From assembly GCA_910589315.1 (NCBI GenBank), contig CAJUTB010000049.1, forward strand, positions 1-15,707: a stretch of 15,707 nt of DNA, in the 5' to 3' direction. Below are positions 6,419-13,774 of this stretch, one piece after another; the stretch's first letter is position 1; each line of letters opens with the position of its first letter. A program made the position numbers and the translations under genes. Origin of the DNA: an uncultured Oscillibacter sp. (GTDB lineage: Bacteria; Bacillota; Clostridia; Oscillospirales; Oscillospiraceae). The notes under the pieces were generated by a model. That model did no database searches and was not told where the DNA came from. It was given only the letters and a program-made list of their open reading frames with translations.

Positions 6419-7390
6419 GTGACTGCTTTGAAGGATATGCCCATCAGCTTTCCCGGACTTTTCGGGGACTGGGAATTCAACCCGGACCCCGTCGCGCTCC
6501 ACATTGGGCATGGTATCTATTGGTACGGCATCATTCTTGCCCTTGGCTTCCTTGCCGGACTTCTCCTCTGTATGCGGCAGGCCCCCCGCTACGGCCTTAC
6601 CGAAGACAACGTCCTGGATCTGGTGCTTTGGGCGGTGCCCTGCTGTGTGTTGGGGTCCCGTATCTACTATGTCCTCTTTTACCTCGACCTTTACCGCACC
6701 GCCTCCGGCGGCCTGGACTGGGGCCGCATCATCGCCATTTGGGACGGCGGGCTGGCAATCTATGGAACCATTATCGCAGGCGCGCTGGTTGCCTTTTTCT
6801 ACACCCGCCGCAAAAAAATCCGGTTTGGAGCCCTCGCTGATCTCTGCGTTATGGGGCTTCTCCTGGGACAGATCATCGGACGCTGGGCAAACTTCATCAA
6901 CCGCGAAGCCTTCGGCGGCCTTACCGATCTTCCCTGGCGGATGCGCCTCTGGGTCAGCTCCTATCAGTCGATTGAGGTCCACCCTACGTTTCTGTATGAA
7001 AGCCTTTGGAACCTGGTTGGACTCCTGCTGATTCTGCTGGTCGTCTCCAAGGGCCGCCGGTTCGACGGTGAAAATACCTGGTTTTATTTCCTCTGGTACG
7101 GCCTTGGCCGCGCCTGGGTCGAAGGAATGCGTACCGACAGCCTCTATCTCTTTGACTGGACCTTCCTGGGCGAGCCGGTCCGGGTTTCTCAGGCCCTCAG
7201 CATTCTGCTGGCGGTTTTGTCGGCGTTTATGCTGTTTTACAACATCAAAATTCGCAGGCGTTCCCCGGAAGACCTGCTGGTCCGTCAGCTGGAACGTCAG
7301 ACCGCGGAAACCCCGGACAATTCTGCGGACCCCGACGCTTCCCAGACAGACGCAGAATCTTCCTCTCCGGACGTTCCGCCGCAGCCCTGA
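6419..7390 (+). CDS. lgt: Prolipoprotein diacylglyceryl transferase
   Basis: 323 residues, integral membrane enzyme that moves diacylglycerol from phosphatidylglycerol to the lipobox cysteine of prolipoproteins. Several membrane spans are visible from YWYGIILALGFLAGLLLC onward. The Lgt signature appears as GQIIGRWANFINREAFG, with HPTFLYES and GRAWVEGMRTDSL downstream, covering the conserved arginines. Start choice: the GTG at 6419-6421 has AAGGAGG 9 bases upstream. An earlier in-frame TTG (6398) overlaps the ymfH stop and precedes the binding site, so it is rejected; the ATG at 6437 is an alternative. The last roughly 40 residues form an acidic, proline/serine-rich tail not needed for the core fold. 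Third gene of the operon, ended by a strong terminator. Confidence 0.93.
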   Translation: MTALKDMPISFPGLFGDWEFNPDPVALHIGHGIYWYGIILALGFLAGLLLCMRQAPRYGLTEDNVLDLVLWAVPCCVLGSRIYYVLFYLDLYRTASGGLDWGRIIAIWDGGLAIYGTIIAGALVAFFYTRRKKIRFGALADLCVMGLLLGQIIGRWANFINREAFGGLTDLPWRMRLWVSSYQSIEVHPTFLYESLWNLVGLLLILLVVSKGRRFDGENTWFYFLWYGLGRAWVEGMRTDSLYLFDWTFLGEPVRVSQALSILLAVLSAFMLFYNIKIRRRSPEDLLVRQLERQTAETPDNSADPDASQTDAESSSPDVPPQP

Positions 7391-7395
7391 TACGA

Positions 7396-7430
7396 ACATC
7401 CCCCGGCCGTTGAAGCCGGGGGATGTTTTT
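7396..7430 (+). terminator. Terminator of the ymfF-ymfH-lgt operon
   Basis: Perfect 12-pair stem ACATCCCCCGGC (7396-7407) with GCCGGGGGATGT (7415-7426), loop CGTTGAA, then a run of five T. It begins 5 bases after the lgt stop. It may also stop the converging SDR transcript, although the T-run on that strand is poor. Confidence 0.92.
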
Positions 7431-7459
7431 CCGGGACTCCGCCTCTGGAATGCGCAAAA

Positions 7460-8248
7460 TCAATGCAAAATCAAACCGCCTGTCACATTGACGCTCTGTC
7501 CCGTCATGTTATCCGCAAAGTCCGACGACAGATACAGGAACATTCTCGCCACATCCTCCTCCGTCTGCGGACGCTTCAGCGGAATCCCCGAAATACGCTC
7601 CTGCCAATACGCCTCCGGGTCGCCGCCCGCCTGCCGTACGTCGTCCAGCAGCTTATCCCAAATACGGGTATGCACAATTCCCGGACAGACACAATTCACG
7701 TTGATGTTGTACGGCGCGGCATATTTCGCAATCGCCTGCGTCATCCCCGTAACGGCGAATTTTGCCGCCGTATAGGCGATATTCGTCGGATAGCCCTCTT
7801 TTCCCGACATCGAGGACATATTGACAATTTTACCCGACCGGTTCGGCAGCATTGTCCGTAAAACCGCCTGATCTACCAGGAAGGTCCCTTTTGCGTTCAC
7901 GTCCATCATGAACTGATAGATTTCCTCCGGCATTTCCAGGAAGTCCACCTTCGTGCTGGCTCCCGCAATGTTGTTCAGGATGTCGATTCTCCCAAAGGTT
8001 TCCAGGGCCAGGGCGGTCATGGCGTCCACCTCGGCCTTGGAGGTTACGTCGCATTTGCATGACGCCGTTTGCACGCCGAATTTCTCCGCAATCTCTCCGG
8101 CGGTTTTCACTGCCGCCGCCTCGTCCATATCTGCCACCAGCACATTGGCCCCCGCTTCTGCCAGAAGCATGGAGGTCGTACGGCCCATGCCGCCCGCGCC
8201 GCCGGTTACGACGGCATTTTTCCCTTTCAAACTGATTTCGACGCTCAT
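7460..8248 (-). CDS. SDR-family NAD(P)-dependent oxidoreductase
   Basis: 262 residues, classical short-chain dehydrogenase/reductase. Seen: cofactor motif TGGAGGMG (residues 15-22), an aspartate at the end of the second strand (D40), which favours NAD over NADP, NNIAG (92-96), the catalytic serine in SSMSG (S146), and YTAAK with Y159 and K163. The C-terminal GQSVNVTGG is typical of the FabG/polyol-dehydrogenase branch. The substrate cannot be read from sequence. The upstream AraC-family regulator suggests an inducible sugar, polyol or hydroxy-acid dehydrogenase rather than housekeeping FabG. A role like Bacillus YmfI in EF-P modification is possible because ymfF and ymfH are neighbours, but strand and regulation argue against it. 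GAAAGGA lies about 12 bases before the ATG. Confidence 0.88.
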   Translation of the reverse strand: MSVEISLKGKNAVVTGGAGGMGRTTSMLLAEAGANVLVADMDEAAAVKTAGEIAEKFGVQTASCKCDVTSKAEVDAMTALALETFGRIDILNNIAGASTKVDFLEMPEEIYQFMMDVNAKGTFLVDQAVLRTMLPNRSGKIVNMSSMSGKEGYPTNIAYTAAKFAVTGMTQAIAKYAAPYNINVNCVCPGIVHTRIWDKLLDDVRQAGGDPEAYWQERISGIPLKRPQTEEDVARMFLYLSSDFADNMTGQSVNVTGGLILH

Positions 8249-8291
8249 AGGGTTGCATCTTCCTTTCCCGTGATTTCCGGCCTTGCCGTGC

Positions 8292-8344
8292 GGGCGGTTT
8301 CAACAGCTTTCGACCGCCCTTTCCGGTTACAATAACATAACCGG
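8292..8344. repeat. Two inverted repeats between the AraC regulator and SDR genes
   Basis: Repeat one: GGGCGGT (8292-8298) and ACCGCCC (8313-8319), 14-base spacer. Repeat two: CCGGTTA (8323-8329) and TAACCGG (8338-8344), 8-base spacer, perfect. Both lie in the 148-base gap before the SDR gene, where I could not find a convincing -35/-10 pair. They could be operator sites or hairpins in a read-through transcript. Confidence 0.5.
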
Positions 8345-8396
8345 GCGCAAAAAGAAATCCCCTTTCCGGCACAACAGATTTCAAATGAAACTCGTT

Positions 8397-9269
8397 CTAC
8401 ATCCCGCTCCCTGCCAGACGCCGCCGGTATTCTTCCGGACTGACTCCCGTCGCCTTCTTGAACGCCTTGTAAAAATTGCTGTAATTCCGGTAGCCGACCC
8501 GTTCCGCAATCTGCATGATCTCAATGTTTTCGTACATAAGCTGTTTTGCCCGTCCAATCCGCTTTTCAATGATATAGCTTACCAGAGAAGACCCCGTAAT
8601 GTTTTTGAACAGTTTACTGATATAGGTCACGCTGTAATTGTACTGCTTCGCAATCGCCCGGAGGGAAATGGTCTCCGCAAGGTTTTCCTCAATGTAGTGC
8701 AGGATGGACCCCACCAGACGAACGTGCTGCAAATGCGCCGTGTCATGACTCATCTCCAGCGCCATGTCACAGTACAAGCAGCCCAGCATTCGGTGGACAA
8801 TCGAGCTGGCTATCACCTGCTCGCCCGGCGAATTGCCCAGCCCGCGAAATTCCTCAATCAGCCGCAGGTATTTTTGCAGCCGGATCATATCCAGATGCAA
8901 AATGGGATAATGTGGATTCTGTTCCGAAAACATCTCGTAAAGATTCGCGCTTTTTTTGGAGTAATTTCCCAGAATCCGCGGCTCAATGCCGATGCAGAAC
9001 CGCATATGTCCTTCGTTTTCCGCACAGTCCATGATATGGCTCTCAAACATCCGGCAGAATATGATATCGCCCTTGCGAACCATATAGGTGGCGTTTTCCT
9101 TCCGATAGGGCGCGTCCAGATCACCCAGATAAAAGGTGATTTCATAGTAGTCATGGTAATGCTCGTAAAAGCTGGCGTTCTGATCACATTCATGCATGGC
9201 GGCATGATAGTCGTTTTCCGGAATCAAAAGGGAGAGCTTGGAAAGCAGCCGCGTGTCTTGTGCCTGCAT
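8397..9269 (-). CDS. AraC-family transcriptional regulator with cupin sensor domain
   Basis: 290 residues, the usual length. The N-terminal half reads as a cupin: HYHDYYEITFYLGD (residues 37-50, with H37, H39 and E43) and VRKGDIIFCRMFESH (64-78). The C-terminal half, about 185-285, is the double helix-turn-helix of AraC/XylS proteins, ending in the signature IAERVGYRNYSNFYKAFKKA with GVSPEEYRR. Such proteins usually bind a small sugar-like effector and activate an adjacent catabolic gene; here the likely target is the SDR gene 148 bases downstream on the same strand. The ATG has AGGAGG at ideal spacing. Its own promoter, with an inverted repeat across the -10, lies 33-61 bases upstream. The ligand is unknown. 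Confidence 0.9.
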   Translation of the reverse strand: MQAQDTRLLSKLSLLIPENDYHAAMHECDQNASFYEHYHDYYEITFYLGDLDAPYRKENATYMVRKGDIIFCRMFESHIMDCAENEGHMRFCIGIEPRILGNYSKKSANLYEMFSEQNPHYPILHLDMIRLQKYLRLIEEFRGLGNSPGEQVIASSIVHRMLGCLYCDMALEMSHDTAHLQHVRLVGSILHYIEENLAETISLRAIAKQYNYSVTYISKLFKNITGSSLVSYIIEKRIGRAKQLMYENIEIMQIAERVGYRNYSNFYKAFKKATGVSPEEYRRRLAGSGM

Positions 9270-9287
9270 GATATTCCTCCTGTTCAG

Positions 9288-9312
9288 TGGGATATGTTGA
9301 CATTATATCCCA
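9288..9312. promoter_or_regulatory. Candidate operator: inverted repeat over the AraC-gene -10 box
   Basis: TGGGATAT (9288-9295), 9-base spacer, ATATCCCA (9305-9312): eight perfect inverted base pairs. It covers the -10 box and the predicted transcription start, a position expected for a repressing operator. Which protein binds is unknown; autoregulation is one option. Confidence 0.45.
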
Positions 9313-9330
9313 GACCACCGGAACAGTCAA
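9302..9330 (-). promoter_or_regulatory. Promoter of the AraC-family regulator gene
   Basis: Minus-strand TTGACT (9330-9325), 17-base spacer, perfect TATAAT (9307-9302). Predicted start is near 9295, about 26 nt before the ATG. Confidence 0.82.
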
Positions 9331-9432
9331 AGCAAATTCCATACATTTTATATAGATTTTGCAAAAAGTTTCTGACATCCGCTCCCGCGGCCGTTTCTGC
9401 AAGATTTTCACCCCTTCCGTTGGAAATGCCTC

Positions 9433-9461
9433 TGGGCAAATCGGATATCTTGTGGTATACT
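9433..9461 (+). promoter_or_regulatory. Promoter of the YhaN-like ATPase / mrp operon
   Basis: TGGGCA (9433-9438), 17-base spacer, TATACT (9456-9461) preceded by TGG, which makes an extended -10. The predicted leader is about 85 nt. It contains an AT-rich hairpin, AATTCGGAAA (9486-9495) with TTTCCGGATT (9500-9509), four-base loop. Confidence 0.6.
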
Positions 9462-9551
9462 GCGATAAACAGACGTTCTTTCTAAAATTCGGAAAGTCTT
9501 TTCCGGATTTTCAAACATCGAATTCTTTCCAGAAAAAAGGGGGAATTTTCC

Positions 9552-11795
9552 TTGCTGATTCACCGTATGCAGGCCAGCTTCGGCAAACTTCAGGGCCAAA
9601 CCCTGGAATTGCAGGATGGGCTGAACATTCTGCAAGCGCCCAATGAAACCGGCAAATCCACCTGGTGCGCCTTTCTCCTCTCCATGTTCTACGGCGTCAA
9701 CAGCCGCGAACGGGACCGCGCCGGCGTTCTGGCGGACAAAAACCGCTATGCGCCCTGGTCCGGGGCGTCTATGTCCGGACGGTTGGACTGCCAGGACGGA
9801 GACCGCGAGCTGACGCTTTTGCGGACTACCCGCCGCCCCACCGCGCCGATGGGGGATTTCCAGGCCCTGTACGCCGGAACCAATACCCCCGTTCCTGGAC
9901 TTGCTGGGGAAACCTGCGGGGAAACGCTTCTGGGCGTCAGTCGGGAGGTCTACGCCCGCAGCGCATTTATTCGCCAGAATCAGATGGCCGTCACCTCTGA
10001 CACAGAGCTGGAACGCCGGATCGCCGCCCTGATCTCCTCCGGCGAGGAGGGCCTTTCCTACTCCGAGGCCACGGAAGCTCTCAAGAAACAGCTCAACCGC
10101 CGGCGTCACAACAAAAGCGGCCAGCTTCCGGCTCTGGAGGCCGAATTAGCCGCTACCCGAAGCCTGCAAGCCGCCCAGGCGGATTTAATGCGCCAGCTGG
10201 ACGAGGCCCAGGAACAGGCCAAGACTCTGGAAGAACAAAAAGCCGCTCTGCGTCAGGAGCTGTCCCAGCTGGACCTTTGGGAGTCCCAGCGGCAGCGGCA
10301 GACCTTGCAGGACGCCGAGGACGCCGCCTTGCAGGCTGAACAGCGCGTCGAGACGCTGCGCCAGCAGCTCGCTGCGGAAAATATCCCGGAAAATGAGAAC
10401 ATTGGCCGCCTGCGGGGGGCAATCATAAACCTAGAAACCATGCGGAAAACCGTTGTAAAATCCCAGGCCCAGCTGGAAGAGGCGGAACAGGGGTTACAGC
10501 AGGCGGAAGCCGCGGTCCAAAACAGTCCCTTTGCCGGAAAAACGGCGGAGGAAGCCCGGCTGGAGGCCGCCGCTCCCCTGGACGACGCCAAATGGAACCC
10601 GGTCCCCGGCATTCTGGCATTGATTTTAGGTCTTCTGGCGGCCTTCACCGCCTTTTTTGCCATTCTCCACGCAACGGACAGCAAACCGCTCAGCTTTGCC
10701 GTTTTCGCCGTTTTGCTCCTCCTTGCTTTCTATCTTCCGCAGCAGCTCAAAAAACGAGCCGTACAGCAGGGACGGTCCAGTCTCTTGTTTGACCGCTTCG
10801 GCTGCGAGGATTTGGAGGAAATTGCCGCCCTGGCGGATATCTATGCGGAACTGTTGGATTCCCGAAACGCCGCCCAGGCGGATGTCCGGGCCAAAACCGC
10901 CGCTGCCGAAAGCCTTCTGGCAACTCTTACCACAAATGAACAGGCCATTTTGCAGGAGATCCGGCGATTTGCGCCGGACGCTGCCGACATCCCCTCCGGC
11001 GACGCCGCTTTGCGGGCCTGCGCCATCCGGCGGAAAAGCATCGTTGAGGCCGAACATACCGCCCGGGAAGCGCGGATGCGCTGTGAACTGCTGTCCCAGC
11101 AGCTTCCGAAAGACGCCGCCGACACAAAGCTGACGCCGCCGGCACGGGGACGGGCCTCCGTCCTGAGCGATCTGGAAAAAACGCACGCCAGCCTCACCGC
11201 CGCCCGCTCCAAGGCCGACCAGCTCTCCGGACGGCTCCACGCCACTGGAGACCCCCTCGTTTTGGAGTCCTCCGCCGGGCGGCTCGCGGAACAGATTGCC
11301 GGGCTGGAACGGGAATATGCCGCGCTGCAACTGGCGTTGTCCGCCCTGGAACGCGCAAACACCGCGCTCCAAAACCAGTTTTCTCCCGCGCTGGGACGCC
11401 GTGCCGCCGAGATTTTCGCGGAGCTTACCGCAGGAGCTTACGGCAGCGTGTCGCTGGACCGCAATTTCCACCTTTCAGCCGAACCTTCCAACACCGGCCT
11501 GCCCAGGGACGCCGCCTATCTCTCCGCCGGGGCCGCCGACCAGCTCTATCTGGCCGTTCGCCTGGCAATCTGCGAGCTGGTTCTGCCGCCGGAAAAAGTC
11601 GCGCCCATTGTCCTGGACGACGCCTTCGCCGCCTTTGACGACGGACGATGCCGTCTGGCCTTGCAATGGCTCCGGGAGGCCGCCCGAGAACGGCAGATTC
11701 TCCTTTTCACCTGTCACAGCCGGGAGGCCGAATTTTTCGCCGGGGATTCCGAAGTTTCCATTCAACAGTTGACGAACATGGGGTCCGGGGTATAA
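9552..11795 (+). CDS. YhaN/SbcC-like SMC-type ATPase with central transmembrane hairpin
   Basis: 747 residues, Rad50/SMC architecture. The N-terminal Walker A reads APNETGKST (residues 29-37), the PNExGKST form typical of the YhaN/AAA_23 group. Long coiled coil runs at about 180-290 and again at 520-600. Between them lie two hydrophobic spans (about 352-373 and 379-396), placing the hinge end in the membrane. The C-terminal part has the ABC-type signature LSAGAADQ (657-664) and Walker B VLDDAFAAFDD (687-697). YhaN proteins usually accompany an Mre11/SbcD-like nuclease (YhaO); none is present in this window. The start is TTG with AAGGGGG 8 bases upstream. It is followed after 31 bases by mrp. 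The role is probably DNA-end processing or membrane-linked chromosome maintenance, inferred only from family. Confidence 0.8.
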   Translation: MLIHRMQASFGKLQGQTLELQDGLNILQAPNETGKSTWCAFLLSMFYGVNSRERDRAGVLADKNRYAPWSGASMSGRLDCQDGDRELTLLRTTRRPTAPMGDFQALYAGTNTPVPGLAGETCGETLLGVSREVYARSAFIRQNQMAVTSDTELERRIAALISSGEEGLSYSEATEALKKQLNRRRHNKSGQLPALEAELAATRSLQAAQADLMRQLDEAQEQAKTLEEQKAALRQELSQLDLWESQRQRQTLQDAEDAALQAEQRVETLRQQLAAENIPENENIGRLRGAIINLETMRKTVVKSQAQLEEAEQGLQQAEAAVQNSPFAGKTAEEARLEAAAPLDDAKWNPVPGILALILGLLAAFTAFFAILHATDSKPLSFAVFAVLLLLAFYLPQQLKKRAVQQGRSSLLFDRFGCEDLEEIAALADIYAELLDSRNAAQADVRAKTAAAESLLATLTTNEQAILQEIRRFAPDAADIPSGDAALRACAIRRKSIVEAEHTAREARMRCELLSQQLPKDAADTKLTPPARGRASVLSDLEKTHASLTAARSKADQLSGRLHATGDPLVLESSAGRLAEQIAGLEREYAALQLALSALERANTALQNQFSPALGRRAAEIFAELTAGAYGSVSLDRNFHLSAEPSNTGLPRDAAYLSAGAADQLYLAVRLAICELVLPPEKVAPIVLDDAFAAFDDGRCRLALQWLREAARERQILLFTCHSREAEFFAGDSEVSIQQLTNMGSGV

Positions 11796-11826
11796 GATAG
11801 GGGAAATATGTAAAGGAGATTTTTCT

Positions 11827-12648
11827 ATGACCGAATGTACACACGATTGCTCCAGCTGCGGCGAGTCCTGCGCCGAACGGCAGGAGCCGCAGTCCCTCTT
11901 GAAAGAACTGAACCCCAAGGCGCGGGTAGGCAAGGTTTATGGCATCGTCTCCGGAAAGGGCGGCGTAGGCAAATCCATGGTGACTTGCCAGCTGGCCGTT
12001 ACCATGCGCCGCCGGGGCTACTCCGTCGGCATCCTGGACGCCGATGTCACCGGCCCCTCTATCCCAAAGGCTTTCGGCGTTCATGGACAGGCTGTAGGCA
12101 GCGAGGACGGCATCTATCCCATGGTCTCCCGGTCCGGAATTCAAATGGTTTCCACAAACCTCCTCCTCGCCAACGAAACGGACCCCGTGATTTGGCGCGG
12201 ACCGGTGATTTCCGGCATGGTGCAGCAGTTCTGGACCGACGTGCTCTGGAACTGCGATTACCTCTTCGTCGATATGCCGCCGGGCACCGGCGACGTATCG
12301 CTCTCCGTGTTCCAGTCTATTCCGCTGGACGGCATCGTTACGGTCGCTTCGCCCCAGGAGCTGGTCTCCATGGTGGTGGAAAAGGCTGTTAAAATGGCGG
12401 AGATGATGGAAGTGCCTATTGTGGGCATTGTGGAGAATATGAGCTACGTGACCTGCTCCGACTGCGGCAAAAAGCTCCACATCTTCGGCGAAGGCAAGAC
12501 TGCCGAGGCCGCCAAACGCCACAATCTGCCGCTTCTGGCGGAAATGCCCCTGGACCCCGCCCTGGCGGCCCTCACCGACGCGGGTAATATCGAGGAGTTC
12601 CAAGGCAGCTGGCTCGACGTTGCCGCCGACCGCCTGGAAGGCAAGTAA
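11827..12648 (+). CDS. Mrp/NBP35-family ATP-binding protein (Fe-S cluster carrier)
   Basis: 273 residues. The N-terminus carries a cysteine cluster (C4, C8, C11, C15 in CTHDCSSCGESC), like NBP35 and many clostridial/archaeal Mrp proteins that lack a DUF59 domain. The deviant Walker A is GKGGVGKS (43-50), followed by DADVTGPSIPK and VDMPPGTGD. The CxxC pair C210/C213 in TCSDCG is expected to hold a [4Fe-4S] cluster at the dimer interface for delivery to apo-proteins. The ATG has AAAGGAGAT upstream and lies 31 bases after the YhaN-like gene, so they are probably co-transcribed; no own promoter is visible. A strong terminator begins 8 bases after the stop. Biochemical targets are not evident. 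Confidence 0.92.
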   Translation: MTECTHDCSSCGESCAERQEPQSLLKELNPKARVGKVYGIVSGKGGVGKSMVTCQLAVTMRRRGYSVGILDADVTGPSIPKAFGVHGQAVGSEDGIYPMVSRSGIQMVSTNLLLANETDPVIWRGPVISGMVQQFWTDVLWNCDYLFVDMPPGTGDVSLSVFQSIPLDGIVTVASPQELVSMVVEKAVKMAEMMEVPIVGIVENMSYVTCSDCGKKLHIFGEGKTAEAAKRHNLPLLAEMPLDPALAALTDAGNIEEFQGSWLDVAADRLEGK

Positions 12649-12656
12649 GCTCTCCG

Positions 12657-12691
12657 CTGCGCCGCGTTTTTTCCGCGGCGCAGTTTTTTTT
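12657..12691 (+). terminator. Terminator after the Mrp gene
   Basis: Perfect 10-pair stem CTGCGCCGCG (12657-12666) with CGCGGCGCAG (12674-12683), loop TTTTTTC, followed by eight T. It separates the ATPase/mrp operon from xpt. Confidence 0.95.
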
Positions 12692-12704
12692 CTTGGGAAA
12701 CCCA

Positions 12705-12733
12705 TTGCATTTTTGATCGAATTCCGTCATAAT
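12705..12733 (+). promoter_or_regulatory. xpt promoter
   Basis: TTGCAT (12705-12710), 17-base spacer, CATAAT (12728-12733). The predicted start near 12740 leaves an untranslated leader of only about 27 nt, too short for the purine riboswitch that precedes xpt in Bacillus. Confidence 0.65.
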
Positions 12734-12766
12734 GGAACCTATCAATTTGAAACGGGGGAACCGCCT

Positions 12767-13342
12767 ATGCAGGAGCTGAAAGCGCGTATCCTCCAGGAGG
12801 GAACCGTCCTTCCCGGAGGCATTATCAAGGTCGATGGTTTTTTGAATCATCGGGTGGACACCGTACTGCTGGACCACATTGCGGAGGAATTCGGGAGACG
12901 CTTTGATATGAATGCGGTCGATGTGGTGCTGACCGCCGAGGCGTCCGGGATTGCGCTGGCCGCAATTGTGGCGCAGCGGTTCGGAAAACCGATGATTTTT
13001 GCGAAAAAGGCCAAAAGCGACAACATTGAGGGCGGCCTTTACCAGAGCGAGATTTTTTCCTACACGTACAAGAAAAAAGTGACACTGCTGGTTTCCCAGG
13101 AGTGGCTCCATGACGGGGACCGGGTTTTGATCGTGGACGACTTCATGGCAAACGGCGAAGCTGTACGGGGCCTGTGCGACATTGTGAGTGCTGCTGGTGC
13201 GGAACTTGTTGGCGTTGGCTGCGCCGTAGAGAAGGGCTTCCAGGGCGGCGGCGACCGGCTTCGGGCCTCGGGCGTCAATCTCCACTCTCTGGCCGTGATT
13301 GATTCCGCCGAGCCGGGGAATATCGTGTTTCGGGAAGGTTGA
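12767..13342 (+). CDS. xpt: Xanthine phosphoribosyltransferase
   Basis: 191 residues, the standard length. It converts xanthine and PRPP to XMP in purine salvage, in the cytoplasm. The N-terminus LKARILQEGTVLPGGIIKVDGFLNH is typical of Xpt, and the PRPP-binding loop is VLIVDDFMANGEA (residues 120-132, D124 and D125). The early LTAEASGIALAA segment corresponds to the active-site region. The ATG is preceded by GGGGGA about 8 bases upstream. It has its own promoter after the mrp terminator. The product XMP is the substrate of GuaA, encoded about 770 bases downstream on the same strand, so the two genes supply consecutive steps to GMP. Control by a purine riboswitch is not visible here. Confidence 0.94.
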   Translation: MQELKARILQEGTVLPGGIIKVDGFLNHRVDTVLLDHIAEEFGRRFDMNAVDVVLTAEASGIALAAIVAQRFGKPMIFAKKAKSDNIEGGLYQSEIFSYTYKKKVTLLVSQEWLHDGDRVLIVDDFMANGEAVRGLCDIVSAAGAELVGVGCAVEKGFQGGGDRLRASGVNLHSLAVIDSAEPGNIVFREG

Positions 13343-13372
13343 AGAGAAACTACCATAAGAAGGAATTCAATT

Positions 13373-13774
13373 ATGTCAACGACAGATCACAGCAAATCAT
13401 TCAAATACTTATTTGACGCAGTTTATCACGGGGTTTCTCAAGAGATGGGTGGCCCAGATTGCCTCAATATGGAGAATCCTGTCCAATACCACCGCTTTTT
13501 GGCGGATTTGCGGGAATACTTGAACCGGCACATGGAAGACGATTATACCCTCACCTGGTCAAACCTTAAAACTATGTACGACGCACAGCGCCAGCCAGAC
13601 TGGAAGTTTGAGTCCGCGTTTTACCTGATGTGCGAGGACGTGGTAGAGCGTTCCGAGGACTATCCTGCTGGACAGAACGACCCGGATAAAGGAAATTGGT
13701 TCGCCAGTCTCTTTGACGATGTTTCAGACTCTTTTATGAGCGGCTATTATTTTTTAGGCGACTGCGATGAATGA
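13373..13774 (+). CDS. Hypothetical protein, 133 residues, unknown family
   Basis: I do not recognise this protein. It is soluble, acidic and rich in aromatic residues, with no signal peptide, membrane span, cysteine cluster or obvious catalytic motif. Notable pieces are VYHGVSQEMGGPD near the start, DDYTLTWSNLKTMYDAQRQP in the middle and the acidic C-terminus ending LGDCDE. Its codon use is visibly more A/T-ending than the neighbours. AAGGAA lies 9 bases before the ATG, and the gene follows xpt by 30 bases, so it may be co-transcribed. Size, acidity and composition resemble orphan immunity-type or mobile-element cargo proteins, but that is only an impression. Translation seems likely from the clean frame and ribosome-binding site. 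Confidence 0.7.
   Translation: MSTTDHSKSFKYLFDAVYHGVSQEMGGPDCLNMENPVQYHRFLADLREYLNRHMEDDYTLTWSNLKTMYDAQRQPDWKFESAFYLMCEDVVERSEDYPAGQNDPDKGNWFASLFDDVSDSFMSGYYFLGDCDE

Noticed and set aside
6278..7399. 373-codon minus-strand frame opposite lgt
   Set aside because: Shadow of lgt, whose family motifs are unmistakable on the plus strand.
8323..8344. Intrinsic terminator for the AraC-regulator gene
   Set aside because: The palindrome is perfect but is not followed by a T-run on the minus strand.
8283..9485. 400-codon plus-strand frame opposite the AraC regulator
   Set aside because: Antisense to a gene with clear cupin and AraC helix-turn-helix motifs; no ribosome-binding site.
10626..11471. Minus-strand frames within the YhaN-like gene
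   Set aside because: Composition-driven shadows in a GC-rich coiled-coil gene.
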